In this document: positions 7,788 to 17,354 of the stretch, in pieces
How positions within the stretch are numbered: position 1 is the stretch's first letter
How the letters are laid out: each line of letters opens with the position of its first letter
Assembly (NCBI GenBank): GCA_025980435.1
Contig: JAICXK010000008.1
Span: 1-46,288 of the forward strand
From: Bryobacteraceae bacterium
GTDB taxonomy: Bacteria; Acidobacteriota; Terriglobia; Bryobacterales; Bryobacteraceae
Length of the DNA: 46,288 nucleotides
Direction of reading: 5' to 3'
Made by a program: the position numbers and the translations under genes
The notes under the pieces: model-generated
Database searches by the model: none
What the model was told of the DNA's origin: nothing
Seen by the model: only the letters and a program-made list of their open reading frames with translations

Positions 7788-10283
7788 AAAGGCGCTGCTT
7801 ACCGGGGGCGGCAGGTCGGTGCCCTTGATGGCGCGCCATAGGACTTCATTCAACTCGTTATCGTCGATCAGGTCGGCATCCGAGAAATCCATCGCGGCCG
7901 ATTCCGCCGCCATGGGCGCGTCCTTGGGGTTGCGGTCGGTCAACGAAACTTTGGGCGGAATCGCGGTGAACGGCTGCGTATTCGCCTGCCTGGAAAAGCT
8001 GCCAAACATGGGTCGCGCGCCGGCATCGAAGTGCGTCATCGGGCGCAATCCCAGGATCAGTTCCATAGTCCGCAGCACGCTGGTCTGGTTGTACATCGTA
8101 GAATCGACTGTGCCGCGATGCGTAAAAGGTGATATGACCCAGACCGGCGCGCGGTGCGAATCGACGTGATCCGGCCCGTTCTGTGCATCGTCTTCAATCG
8201 CGAAGATCGCAGTCGTCGGCCATAGCTTACTGTGTGTAACTGCATCCACGACCATGCCGATGGCGTAATCGTTGTCGGCCACGTAGGAGAACGGCGTTAA
8301 CTCGCCTGCCCTGGTCCCCATGGTGTGATCGGTACCAAGGCGCAGGATGATCAATTGCGGCGCTTGCCCCTTCGCGTCGAACTCCTTCCACTCCCGGATG
8401 AACTCTTTGGCGCGATTCACGTCCGGGTACTCCAGATCGAAACCGCGAAAATTCATATCTGTATATGGCGCCAGAACCGGATCGTTCACGGCCTTCACCT
8501 GCCGCTCGCCGGTAACTTCTTTCAGAGGAATGTCGGTGATCCACTCGCCATAATCGCGTATCGTCACCCCGGCCTGCAGCGCGTTGTCCCAGATGTAACC
8601 AGCCGGGGGCGTGTTGGCCGGTTCGCCTCCTTCGTAGCGGTACTTCTTGCTGCGGCTCGCGTACACGTTCGGCCAGGTCTTCACGGTGAAATCCGGCGCG
8701 ATTGCCGCGGAAAGCCAGTTATGCCCCTCCGCGCTGACGTCGGCGTTTTCGTAGAAATTGTCGTAGAGGACGAATTCATTCGCGAGCGCATGCAGGTTCG
8801 GAGTGATCTTTTCGCCGAAGAGGTTCAGCGCCTTGTCGCCGTTGCCCTTGTCCATATCGCCGAGCACCTGGTCATACGTGCGGTTCTCCTTGATGATGTA
8901 GATGACGTGCTGTATGGGGGACCCGTGCTCCTGTATATGCGAGAAGAATGCAACCTGCTGGTCGGTGATGGGACCATAGAGCATCTCATCGCGATAAGGC
9001 GAGTTTGCCATCACGGTGCGCGAGTAAGTCTCAAGCTGCGATTCGTCCGGAACGCGCAGCAAGCCCACGGTGCCGGTTTGGATGTGTGCCACGTACTCTA
9101 CTGCCGGCGGAGCAGCGGATCCTTCGCCGACTCGCGCCGGGCGCACGGTCGGATTCGGCCCATGCGGATTCGGTTTGCTGCCCAGGCCCTTGCCGTTCAC
9201 GATCGCCAGTTCGCCCTGGCCCACCAGGCGGACGCCGGTGGGATACCATCCGGTTGGAATAAAGCCGAGCACCTTGCTGCGCGCCGCGGCGATATCTGCG
9301 ACGGCTACTGCATTTGCGTCCGAACACACCACGTAAAGGCGCGCGCCGCGCGAATCGGTAGCCAGCGCGGAGGGTGTCATGCCGAGCGGATGCATCGGTG
9401 TCAGGGACAGATTGATGGATTCCAGCATCGTCACTTGTCCGTCCCGGGTGATGCCCAGGGAGTACACGTTGTTCGTATTGCCCGCCGTAACAAACAGCCG
9501 CGCCGTGTAGTTGGATTCTCCCTTTTCGCTGGGTACCGGCCGGTTGATCAAAAGCATATCGGTGGGGTGCGGCCCGATCCGCGTTTTGCCAACTTCCGTT
9601 CCGTTGCTTATCTCGTGCTGATAGAGCGCGCCGTCGGCCCACGAACTGACCAGCAACTGGCGGCCACCCGGCATGACTACAATTCGATACGGGCGGCGGC
9701 CGGTCCTCCAGCGGTCGGTCAGCGCTCCAGTCTGCAGGTTAATTACGGCGATGCTGTCGCCGTACAGGTCGGCGGCGTACAGTTGGCGGGCATCGGGCGA
9801 CAGTTCGACATCGCCGATGAGCGTTTCGCCCTTATGGTTCAGGTCCTTGACGGCCGCGAACTCGCGGGTGCGCGTCAGCTCGCCGGTTGCGGAATTGAGC
9901 GACAGCTCAAATACTTTTCCAGTGGACCCGCCGCCGACGTATACGAGGTCCTTACTCGGCGCAACGGTCAACCCGAGCCAGGCGTCCGGCAAGCGGGTCC
10001 GGCCGACTTCCTTCTTCTGCGCGAGATCGATCACGCTAATGGAGGGCGGATTATAGCCGCCGTTCAGCACCAGGAGATACTTTCCGTTATCCGACAGAGC
10101 AGTGCTCATCGGAAATGTATCGACGGGAATCTGATCGCCCGCCGGCCGGATGATCCAGCCGCTATCCAGCAGAAATCCCCCGCCCGGCAGAGGCCCCACT
10201 TTCTGTTTCGGCGTGAGCGAATGGGCATCTCGAACGGTGAGAACCACGCCAAGGGCGAGTATCAGAAGATTGAATTTGTTCAT
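7779..10283 (-). CDS. Secreted beta-propeller (YncE-like) phosphoesterase, phospholipase C/acid phosphatase superfamily
   Basis: 834 residues with an N-terminal signal peptide (NLLILALGVVLTVRDAHS). Residues about 40-430 are propeller blades of the YncE/surface-layer type (SISVIDLAQKKEVGRTRLP, IAVINLQTGALTDRWRTG, DANAVAVADIAAA). Residues about 455-760 match the PF04185-type phosphoesterase: VIYIIKENRTYDQVLGD with the metal-binding Glu-Asn-Arg-Thr-Tyr-Asp, then SAEGHNWLSA, LRLGTDHTMG, and AIEDDAQNGPDHVDSHR. It probably hydrolyses a phosphomonoester or diester outside the cytoplasm; the substrate is not readable. Its ATG overlaps the nadE stop as ATGA, so it is translated with nadE. Confidence 0.87.
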   Translation of the reverse strand: MNKFNLLILALGVVLTVRDAHSLTPKQKVGPLPGGGFLLDSGWIIRPAGDQIPVDTFPMSTALSDNGKYLLVLNGGYNPPSISVIDLAQKKEVGRTRLPDAWLGLTVAPSKDLVYVGGGSTGKVFELSLNSATGELTRTREFAAVKDLNHKGETLIGDVELSPDARQLYAADLYGDSIAVINLQTGALTDRWRTGRRPYRIVVMPGGRQLLVSSWADGALYQHEISNGTEVGKTRIGPHPTDMLLINRPVPSEKGESNYTARLFVTAGNTNNVYSLGITRDGQVTMLESINLSLTPMHPLGMTPSALATDSRGARLYVVCSDANAVAVADIAAARSKVLGFIPTGWYPTGVRLVGQGELAIVNGKGLGSKPNPHGPNPTVRPARVGEGSAAPPAVEYVAHIQTGTVGLLRVPDESQLETYSRTVMANSPYRDEMLYGPITDQQVAFFSHIQEHGSPIQHVIYIIKENRTYDQVLGDMDKGNGDKALNLFGEKITPNLHALANEFVLYDNFYENADVSAEGHNWLSAAIAPDFTVKTWPNVYASRSKKYRYEGGEPANTPPAGYIWDNALQAGVTIRDYGEWITDIPLKEVTGERQVKAVNDPVLAPYTDMNFRGFDLEYPDVNRAKEFIREWKEFDAKGQAPQLIILRLGTDHTMGTRAGELTPFSYVADNDYAIGMVVDAVTHSKLWPTTAIFAIEDDAQNGPDHVDSHRAPVWVISPFTHRGTVDSTMYNQTSVLRTMELILGLRPMTHFDAGARPMFGSFSRQANTQPFTAIPPKVSLTDRNPKDAPMAAESAAMDFSDADLIDDNELNEVLWRAIKGTDLPPPVSSAFSR

Positions 10284-11944
10284 TCGGTAAACCTGTGTGC
10301 GATGGGAAAGCGGCGCCCCACTCCGAAAGCCTTCGGCGTAATGCGCAGGCCGGGGGCTGCCTGCTGCCGCTTATATTCATTGCGATCGACTTTGCGGACG
10401 ATGTCGCGGACCAATTCCTCGGAAATGCCCACCTTGGCGGCAATTTCCGGCACAGACTCGTAGCGTTCGATGTACGCGGCCAGAATCGCATCCAGCACAT
10501 CGTATTCAGGCAGGCTATCGGTATCCTTCTGGTCCGGACGAAGCTCCGCCGAGGGTGGTTTCGTGAAGGTGTTTTCCGGGATGGGTGCCGTGGCGCCACT
10601 ACGCTGGAATCGGCAGTTCGCAACCCGCGCCAGCCGGTACACCATGGTCTTCGGCACATCGCTAATGACGGCGAGCCCGCCGCACATGTCGCCATACAGC
10701 GTGCAATAACCCACGGCAATCTCGCTCTTGTTCCCGGTGGTCAGCACCAGCGAACCGTACTTGTTCGAGAGCGCCATCAACACCATTCCGCGGAGGCGCG
10801 ATTGCAGATTTTCTTCCGTCGTATCGGGGCTGTATGCGGCGAACAGCGGCTGTAGCGTATCGAGCATAGCTTGGTTGCCGCGGTTGATGGGCACCACCTC
10901 AAAGCGGATGCTAAGATGTTCGGCGAGCGACCGTGCGTCGCCGAGGCTGTGTTCGGACGAATACGGGCCCGGCATGCCCACGCCCGTAACATTCTCTTTG
11001 CCTACTGCTTCCACCGCGATGGAAGCGACCAGCGCGGAATCGATGCCGCCGCTCAATCCAACCAGCACGCTGCGAAAACCGCATTTCCGGATGTAATCGC
11101 GCGTCCCCAGCACGAGCGCTTCAAAAGCGGCCTCGTCGCCCACCAGGTGATTGGCGTGATCGTCGCCAGTGCCCGCATAGCTATCGAACAGGATGAGATC
11201 TTCCGCGAACGATTTGGCGCGCGCCCGCAGTTCTCCGCAGGCGGTCATGGCGAAACTGGAGCCGTCGAACACCAGTTGATCGTTGCCGCCCACCATGTGG
11301 ATGTAGGCAACGGGCAGTTGGAAGCGCCGCGCGGTGGCCCGGAAGATATCCTCTCTCAATTTGCGCTTGCCAATATTCCAGGGCGACGCGTTGATGGAGA
11401 TAATTACCTCCGCGCCGCGCTGCGCCAATTCTTCAATGGGATCGCGAGAATAGCGTCGGCGCTCCCAGAACTGCTTGTCGTTCCAGGAATCTTCGCAGAT
11501 GGAAATCGCGAGCTTCGTTCCGCGAATGGTGCAGAGATCCTGCGATTCGGCGGCCTGGAAGTAGCGGGCCTCGTCGAAAACATCGTAGGTCGGCAGCAGC
11601 ATCTTGCACTGGCGAAACACGATGCGGCCTTTCTCGATCACGGCCGCGGCGTTCTGGGCGTGAATCCCTGCGCGTTCGGGCGAGCGTGCTACGTAGCCGA
11701 CAACTAGGCCAAGATCCAGGCCCGCTGATTCGCGCGCAATGCCTTCGAGCGCCTGGGCGGTGCGATCGAGAAAGGAATGCTTTTCCACCAGGTCGCGCGG
11801 CGGATAGCCGGTAAGCGCCAGTTCGGGGAAGGCAACCAGTTCGGCTCCAGCGCGTTCGGCCCGGCGTGAAAAATCGAGGATCTTGGCCGCGTTCGCTTCC
11901 AGATCGCCCACGGTATTGTTGATCTGTGCCAGAGCGATCCGCAT
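10280..11944 (-). CDS. nadE: Glutamine-dependent NAD+ synthetase
   Basis: About 554 residues from the ATG at 11944 (an ATG at 11956 would add MGIL). An N-terminal nitrilase-like glutaminase domain shows Glu41 (AFPELALTGYPPRDL), Lys114 (QCKMLLPTY) and Cys150 (ISICEDSW). The C-terminal ATP pyrophosphatase domain carries SGGIDSALVA from residue 298 and TGNKSEIAVGYCTLYGDMCGG. It amidates nicotinic acid adenine dinucleotide to NAD+ using Gln and ATP. The open frame extends upstream without family similarity, so the longer start at 12067 is unlikely. It is followed with a 4-bp overlap by the propeller phosphoesterase. Confidence 0.95.
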   Translation of the reverse strand: MRIALAQINNTVGDLEANAAKILDFSRRAERAGAELVAFPELALTGYPPRDLVEKHSFLDRTAQALEGIARESAGLDLGLVVGYVARSPERAGIHAQNAAAVIEKGRIVFRQCKMLLPTYDVFDEARYFQAAESQDLCTIRGTKLAISICEDSWNDKQFWERRRYSRDPIEELAQRGAEVIISINASPWNIGKRKLREDIFRATARRFQLPVAYIHMVGGNDQLVFDGSSFAMTACGELRARAKSFAEDLILFDSYAGTGDDHANHLVGDEAAFEALVLGTRDYIRKCGFRSVLVGLSGGIDSALVASIAVEAVGKENVTGVGMPGPYSSEHSLGDARSLAEHLSIRFEVVPINRGNQAMLDTLQPLFAAYSPDTTEENLQSRLRGMVLMALSNKYGSLVLTTGNKSEIAVGYCTLYGDMCGGLAVISDVPKTMVYRLARVANCRFQRSGATAPIPENTFTKPPSAELRPDQKDTDSLPEYDVLDAILAAYIERYESVPEIAAKVGISEELVRDIVRKVDRNEYKRQQAAPGLRITPKAFGVGRRFPIAHRFTE

Positions 11945-12051
11945 TAGAATTCCCATTGTATTCGCCACAACCGCCCGCAACCGGTGCGCGGAAGAGACGC
12001 ATCTAACAGGCAGGTGAAATAGCGATACTCTTGAAAGTAGAGGCCCGATCC

Positions 12052-12813
12052 ATGCGGTTTTTGGCACAAGCAGTCGCGATCCTCGCCGGAGTTGGCATTA
12101 TCGGTGTAATGCCGATGGCGGCTCAACGCGGGCACGCGGGTGGAACGCAATTCGGAGGACAACACTTCTCCAAGCCCGTAGCGCACGGCACGCAGCCATT
12201 GGGAGGTGGCCGCCCGTTTCCGGTACGAACCTTTGGCCCGCCACCGCTGGGGCTGCGCGCCCCCGCTGCAGGGTTCACCGGCATTGATCCCGGCGCGCTG
12301 CGGTCACAACCGCGTTCTTTCGGGCACGGGCATGGCCGGAATCGCGCTCCCCAGGCTTTTTTCGCACCTTATTATTACCCTTTCCTCGGTTATGACACCA
12401 GTGGGTACGATGCCTATCCGCCTTATGAAACAGCCCAGGATCCGGCTGCTCAGACTGCGGCGGTCACTGGGAACCTGCTCGGCCAACAGATAGAAGATCT
12501 AAGCGCGCAGGTCGAGGAGCTTCGCAACGAACAGGAGGCCGCGCGCGCCCAGCAGACGATGCCGGCTCCTCCACTGCAAAGCGCTGCCCCGGCTGCGGAG
12601 ACACAACTTCCTCAGGCGCCCCCGGTCAAGCTGGTCCTCCGCAGCGGGCAGCAGGTACAAATCCAGAATTATGCTGTGGTGGACGGAACCTTATGGGATT
12701 TCACCAGCCAGCCCACGCGTCGGATTCCGGTTGCCAACATCGATATTCCCGCCTCGCAAAAAGCCACCGAAGAGAGCGGCGGCGAATTTCCGCGGTTATC
12801 GGGGAAGCAGTAG
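12052..12813 (+). CDS. Secreted hypothetical protein with central coiled coil
   Basis: 253 residues from the ATG at 12052; a TTG seven codons earlier is possible. A signal peptide (FLAQAVAILAGVGIIGVMPMAAQ) is followed by a Gly/Pro/Phe-rich, low-complexity region to about residue 115, a coiled coil (QIEDLSAQVEELRNEQEAAR) near 143-165, a Pro/Ala-rich linker, and a small C-terminal domain (VKLVLRSGQQVQIQNYAVVDGTLWDF, then RRIPVANIDIPASQKA). The C-terminal block resembles a short beta-rich domain that recurs in secreted acidobacterial proteins, by recollection. Function unknown. It is divergent from nadE. Confidence 0.7.
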   Translation: MRFLAQAVAILAGVGIIGVMPMAAQRGHAGGTQFGGQHFSKPVAHGTQPLGGGRPFPVRTFGPPPLGLRAPAAGFTGIDPGALRSQPRSFGHGHGRNRAPQAFFAPYYYPFLGYDTSGYDAYPPYETAQDPAAQTAAVTGNLLGQQIEDLSAQVEELRNEQEAARAQQTMPAPPLQSAAPAAETQLPQAPPVKLVLRSGQQVQIQNYAVVDGTLWDFTSQPTRRIPVANIDIPASQKATEESGGEFPRLSGKQ

Positions 12814-12814
12814 G

Positions 12815-12863
12815 GCCGGACGGACCCAGAGGGTACCCCGTCCGGCGCAGACCAGGGGTCTGC
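12815..12863. repeat. Two abutting hairpins after the 12052 gene (REP-like or terminator-like)
   Basis: Stem 1 pairs GCCGGACGG (12815-12823) with CCGTCCGGC (12838-12846), with an inner ACCC/GGGT pair in the loop. Stem 2 follows with no gap: GCAGACC (12847-12853), AGG, GGTCTGC (12857-12863). Both stems are perfect. The unit begins two bases after the stop codon. No U-tract follows, so it is better read as a REP-like intergenic element or an mRNA 3' stabiliser than as an intrinsic terminator. Confidence 0.6.
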
Positions 12864-12947
12864 CCCGCATGAACCGGTCGAGAATTGGGAATTCCTTTGG
12901 TTCGAGTCCTGTTGGTGAACCGCATATACAATCGTGTACACAAACCC

Positions 12948-15509
12948 ATGCTCTGTCGTGCTGTTGCTATTTTCAGCATCTTGGTTGCTCCTGCGCTTTG
13001 GGCGCAAGGAACGATTGGCGATTATCAACGGGCCGAAGGGCTGCGGGCGAAGGCTCGGGGCAAGGTGATCAATCTACCGGGCGGAATCAACTGGATCGGC
13101 GGCTCCGACCACTTCTGGTACCCGCGCTCGGTGAAAGGCGGGACGGAGTTCGTGCTGGTCGATGCCGAGCACCAAACGAAGAAGCTGGCCTTCGATCAGA
13201 ACAGAATGGCTGCCGCGATCTCCGCCGTAACGGGGAAGAAATACACTGCGCTCGAGTTACCGTTTGCTCCGCATGAGCCTAGCCGAACGGGCTACCGGCC
13301 TCCGCCGTTCAGCACAGCGCCGCTGAGATTCGTGGACCAGGAAAAAGCAATTCAGTTCGGTTTGGATGGTTGGCTTTACAAGTGCTCGCTGAGTGCATAT
13401 ACCTGCTCGAAACAGGGGCCGATTCCTCACGTCAGCCCGGGAGAAGAGGAACCGAGTCCGGCAGATGTGACGCAGATCAATCCGCACGAAACCGGCGGCG
13501 ATCCGGTTGACGGGCTGGAATATCAAGCTCCAGCCTCCCAAGACGGTGATGAGGGCGAATGGGGCCACGCGCCCCACGGTTGCGCGCCGAAGCATCAGCA
13601 GGAACGGAGTCAGAATGGCGAGGGCCGGCCTGAACGCCCGGACGTTGGTTCGCAGATTGGCGGACAGCTTCCTCCACAAAAACCCGAGGTGTGCGCGTCG
13701 TTCGACGGCAAATGGGAAGCATTCATCCAAGATTTCAACGTGTTTCTGAAGTCCGCCGGAGATCATCCAGCGTTTCCGCTGAGTTTCGATGGCTCGGACG
13801 GGAATTACTATACCTTGCGCACGATTGCGTGGTCGCCGGATTCGAAAAGGCTGGTCGCGTATCGCACACGGCCGGGATACAACCGCGAAATCATGTACAT
13901 CGAATCCTCGCCGCGCGGCCAAATCCAACCGAAGCACGTGACCATTCACTATTTGAAACCGGGCGACACGCTGGATATCGCCCGGCCCGTGTTATTCGAC
14001 GTGGCGGCAAGGAAAGGAATCGAGATTGATAATTCTCTATTTCCGAATCCGTACTCACTCAGTCCGCCGAGGTGGTGGAAAGATAGCCGGGGTTTCACGT
14101 TCGAAGATAACCAGCGTGGCCACCAGGTTTACAGAATTATCGAAGTTGATGCGCGGACCGCCAAGGCGCGGCCTCTGATCACCGAAACGTCGAAAACGTT
14201 TATCTACTACAACCGGCTGGGCCCCGGACTTTCTGCCGGGAGGCGATATCGGCATGACGTCGACGATGGCAACGAGATTATCTGGGCCTCCGAGCGCGAC
14301 GGGTGGGAGCATCTTTATCTCTACAATGGCGTCACCGGCGAGGTAAAAAACCAGATCACGAAGGGCAACTGGCTGGTGCGAAATGTCGATTGGGTGGACG
14401 ACAAAAAGCGCCAAATCTGGTTCGATGCCGGCAGCAGCGTCCCAGGCCAAGATCCTTACTTCACCCAGGCTTACCGTATCAATTTTGACGGTACCGGGCT
14501 AACAAGAGTCACGTTCTCCGAGGCCACGCACAGCATCAACTTCTCGCACGATCACAAGTACTTTGTCGATACCTGGCAACGCGTGGATCTTCCAGCGGTC
14601 GCTCAGTTGCATCGAACGGGGGATCTGAAGATGATCCTCGATCTCGATCGCGGAGATGCGTCCGCCTGGCTGGCGGCAGGCTTTCGATATCCGGACGTCT
14701 TCGTGGCAAAGGGGCGTGACGGCAAAACCGATATTTGGGGCATTATCATCAAACCCGCTAATTTCGATGCGTCGAAGAAATATCCGGTCATCGAAAATAT
14801 CTATGCCGGTCCGCAGGGATCGTTCGTTCCCAAAGGGTTCGTCCCGTATTCGCAAGATCAGTCGCTGGCGGATTTAGGCTTCATCGTCGTGCATATCGAT
14901 GGCATGGGAACCAGTAATCGTTCCAAACCATTTCACGACGTCTGCTACAAGAATCTCGCTGATGCGGGCTTTCCGGATCGCATTCTTTGGCACAAAGCGG
15001 CTGCGGCGAAGTATCCGTGGTACGACATCTCGCGAGTCGGCATCTTCGGAACTTCCGCAGGCGGGCAAAGTTCGCTTGGCGGAGTTTTATTTCATCCCGA
15101 GTTCTACAAAGTGGTTGTCACGAATAGCGGATGCCACGATAATCGCATGGACAAGCTGTGGTGGAACGAGCAATGGATGGGCTGGCCGATTGGGCCACAA
15201 TACGCGGCATCATCGAATGTCGATAACGCCTACCGCTTGCAAGGCAAGGCGCTCATTATCGCCGGCGAACTAGATACGAACGTCGACCCAGCTTCGTCCC
15301 TGCAAGTCGTGAACGCGTTAGTAAAGGCTCATAAGCATTTTGAAATGCTCTACATTCCGGACCAGAACCATGGCGTCCCCATTTTGAACTCCGAGCATTA
15401 CCGCGACGATTTCTTTGTTCACAACCTGCTCGGCGTGGAACCGCCGGATTGGAACAGCGTCTCCGTGCCGGAGGAGCACGAGGCGAATTCCTCCGAGGAT
15501 GGGCACTGA
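12948..15509 (+). CDS. Secreted S9-family (prolyl oligopeptidase / DPP IV-like) peptidase
   Basis: 853 residues from the ATG at 12948, chosen for the signal peptide that follows ([19 protein letters not shown]). The N-terminal two thirds is a DPP IV-type beta-propeller ([53 protein letters not shown]). The C-terminal alpha/beta hydrolase has the nucleophile Ser703 in GTSAGGQSS, Asp776 in AGELDTNVD and His808 in DQNHGVP. It probably trims proline-containing peptides outside the cytoplasm. A segment at about residues 165-245 is hydrophilic and low in similarity to the fold. No good ribosome site is visible. Confidence 0.88.
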   Translation: MLCRAVAIFSILVAPALWAQGTIGDYQRAEGLRAKARGKVINLPGGINWIGGSDHFWYPRSVKGGTEFVLVDAEHQTKKLAFDQNRMAAAISAVTGKKYTALELPFAPHEPSRTGYRPPPFSTAPLRFVDQEKAIQFGLDGWLYKCSLSAYTCSKQGPIPHVSPGEEEPSPADVTQINPHETGGDPVDGLEYQAPASQDGDEGEWGHAPHGCAPKHQQERSQNGEGRPERPDVGSQIGGQLPPQKPEVCASFDGKWEAFIQDFNVFLKSAGDHPAFPLSFDGSDGNYYTLRTIAWSPDSKRLVAYRTRPGYNREIMYIESSPRGQIQPKHVTIHYLKPGDTLDIARPVLFDVAARKGIEIDNSLFPNPYSLSPPRWWKDSRGFTFEDNQRGHQVYRIIEVDARTAKARPLITETSKTFIYYNRLGPGLSAGRRYRHDVDDGNEIIWASERDGWEHLYLYNGVTGEVKNQITKGNWLVRNVDWVDDKKRQIWFDAGSSVPGQDPYFTQAYRINFDGTGLTRVTFSEATHSINFSHDHKYFVDTWQRVDLPAVAQLHRTGDLKMILDLDRGDASAWLAAGFRYPDVFVAKGRDGKTDIWGIIIKPANFDASKKYPVIENIYAGPQGSFVPKGFVPYSQDQSLADLGFIVVHIDGMGTSNRSKPFHDVCYKNLADAGFPDRILWHKAAAAKYPWYDISRVGIFGTSAGGQSSLGGVLFHPEFYKVVVTNSGCHDNRMDKLWWNEQWMGWPIGPQYAASSNVDNAYRLQGKALIIAGELDTNVDPASSLQVVNALVKAHKHFEMLYIPDQNHGVPILNSEHYRDDFFVHNLLGVEPPDWNSVSVPEEHEANSSEDGH

Positions 15510-15598
15510 ACCCTTCATAAGCAGTATTCGTTGGAAGCTACTGGATCCGGCTCTCTTCCAAGGGCGCTATCGTCACATTGACGGACCTGGCGCATGAA

Positions 15599-15618
15599 CG
15601 CCCGGACCGGGCGCTTTT
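15599..15618 (+). terminator. Short GC hairpin with TTTT, possible intrinsic terminator
   Basis: CGCCCG, GAC, CGGGCG (15599-15613) is followed after one base by TTTT. It lies about 90 bases after the S9 peptidase stop and upstream of ctpA. The stem is short and the T-run is only four bases, so the call is tentative. Confidence 0.35.
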
Positions 15619-15643
15619 AGCGTCTATACTGGAGACAGACCCT

Positions 15644-15656
15644 GGAGGTTTATTTG
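15644..15656 (+). promoter_or_regulatory. Ribosome binding site setting a TTG start for ctpA
   Basis: GGAGG at 15644-15648 lies five bases before TTG at 15654-15656. No ATG or GTG near the signal peptide has a comparable site, so TTG is the likely start. Confidence 0.7.
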
Positions 15657-17288
15657 TCGTCCCAGCGGCGTTATTTTCTGTTTATTCCCCTCTTTCTGGC
15701 TTCCTGCGCGTTAGTGGGTGGCTGGTTTGGACCTGGCGCACAAGCTGTCTCGGCGGCGTCGCAAGGGTCGCAGCACAATGTGAGCGTCACATCGGACGAG
15801 GATGTGAAGGCGAGCATCGAGTCTTTCACAAAGATTTACGACATCGTCGATCAGAACTACGCCGACAAGCTCTCGCCGGACAAGGCCATCTATAAAGGCG
15901 CGATACCGGGGATGCTGCGGACGCTGGATCCGCATTCCAACTTCTTCGATCCGAAAGAGTTCGCCGGATTGCGTGAAGAGCAGCACGGGATGTATTACGG
16001 CATCGGCATGCTGATCGGCGCTCAACCGCGTACGGGAAAGCCTATGGTGATCCACCCGTTCGGCGGGACCCCGGCTTACAAAGCGGGCATTCGCCCGGGC
16101 GATCTGCTGATGGAAGTGAACGACAAGCGGGTAGACAACCTGAACACGACCGAAGTGGCGGATATGTTGAAGGGTCCGAAAGGCACCAAGGTTCAGGTGG
16201 TTGTGAACCGGGAGGGCTCTTCCAAGCCGATCACGTTTAACCTGGTGCGGGATGAGATTCCCCGCAATAGCGTGGATACGGCTTTCTGGGTGAAGCCCGG
16301 GATCGCCTACATGCGAATCCAGTCATTCACGGAAACAACCAGCAAGGAAGTAGAAGACAACCTCAAGGCGCTTGGCGAGCCCAATATAAAGGGTCTGATT
16401 CTGGATCTGCGCGAGAATCCCGGAGGTCTGCTGCAGGAAGGAGTGGCGACGGCTGGGCGATGGCTGGATCGCGGGCAGGTGGTTGTCTCGCACAAAGGAC
16501 GCGCTTATTCGGAGAAGCCGTACCTGGCGCATGGAAGCCAGTATGGAGAGAGCTATCCGATCGTCGTTTTGGTCAACCGGTACTCGGCCTCGGCCGCCGA
16601 GATTGTGGCGGGCGCGCTGCAGGACCACGACCGGGCCTGGATACTGGGTGATACAACGTTCGGCAAAGGCCTGGTTCAAACCGTTTATCCCTTGAGCGAT
16701 AACACGGGCCTCGCGCTGACGACGCAACATTATTACACGCCCAGCGGACGCCTGATTCAGCGGAACTATTCAAACATCTCCTTCCTGGATTACTACTACG
16801 GAAAGCGAACGGCCTCTAAAGACCCGCAGGATGTGAAGCAGACCGACCTGGGACGGATTGTCTATGGCGGCGGCGGCATCACTCCGGACGAGAAGTTCGA
16901 CGCGCCAAAACTGGATGCGTTTGAGCTGAACGTAGCCCGCAAGAACGCGTTTTTCAATTTCTCCGCGTTCTATTTCAGCGATCATCCGACGAAACTGCCG
17001 AAGGGCTGGACGCCGGATGAGACGGTTCTCGAAAGCTTTCACGACTGGCTGTTAAAGCAGCTCAGAATACAATTTTCCGAGGCGGATTGGACGCGCGATC
17101 ATGATTGGATTCGCGATCAGCTCCGCGCCGAGATGTACATCACGGCGTTTAGCTACGAAGACTCGCAGCGGATTGCTGTGGAGCAGGATCCGGAGATTCA
17201 AAAAGCGATTGAAGCCATGCCGAAGGCGGCGAATCTGCTGGCGCAATCGAAGGCCCGGTTTGAAAAGCAGCGGGCAAGTTTACATTAG
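15654..17288 (+). CDS. ctpA: C-terminal processing protease (S41 family, CtpA-like)
   Basis: 544 residues starting at TTG. A signal peptide or membrane anchor (YFLFIPLFLASCALVGGWF) leads into an N-terminal helical region, a PDZ domain at about 108-200 (KAGIRPGDLLMEVNDK) and the S41 catalytic core. The Ser-Lys dyad is Ser313 in NRYSASAAEIVAGALQDH and Lys338 in TTFGKGLVQT, with the usual 25-residue spacing. It acts on periplasmic or envelope proteins by cutting near their C-termini. The roughly 150-residue C-terminal extension past the core is of unclear role. Confidence 0.92.
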   Translation: MSSQRRYFLFIPLFLASCALVGGWFGPGAQAVSAASQGSQHNVSVTSDEDVKASIESFTKIYDIVDQNYADKLSPDKAIYKGAIPGMLRTLDPHSNFFDPKEFAGLREEQHGMYYGIGMLIGAQPRTGKPMVIHPFGGTPAYKAGIRPGDLLMEVNDKRVDNLNTTEVADMLKGPKGTKVQVVVNREGSSKPITFNLVRDEIPRNSVDTAFWVKPGIAYMRIQSFTETTSKEVEDNLKALGEPNIKGLILDLRENPGGLLQEGVATAGRWLDRGQVVVSHKGRAYSEKPYLAHGSQYGESYPIVVLVNRYSASAAEIVAGALQDHDRAWILGDTTFGKGLVQTVYPLSDNTGLALTTQHYYTPSGRLIQRNYSNISFLDYYYGKRTASKDPQDVKQTDLGRIVYGGGGITPDEKFDAPKLDAFELNVARKNAFFNFSAFYFSDHPTKLPKGWTPDETVLESFHDWLLKQLRIQFSEADWTRDHDWIRDQLRAEMYITAFSYEDSQRIAVEQDPEIQKAIEAMPKAANLLAQSKARFEKQRASLH

Positions 17289-17354
17289 TGTGCTGCCGCA
17301 ACTTCGTCAGTGCACTGAACGAACTGCTTGCTAGCGCGCGCGGCTCAGTTTCCA

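Noticed and set aside
12903-12940. Promoter for the S9 peptidase (TATACA at 12925-12930)
   Set aside because: No acceptable -35 element at the right distance, so not listed as a feature.
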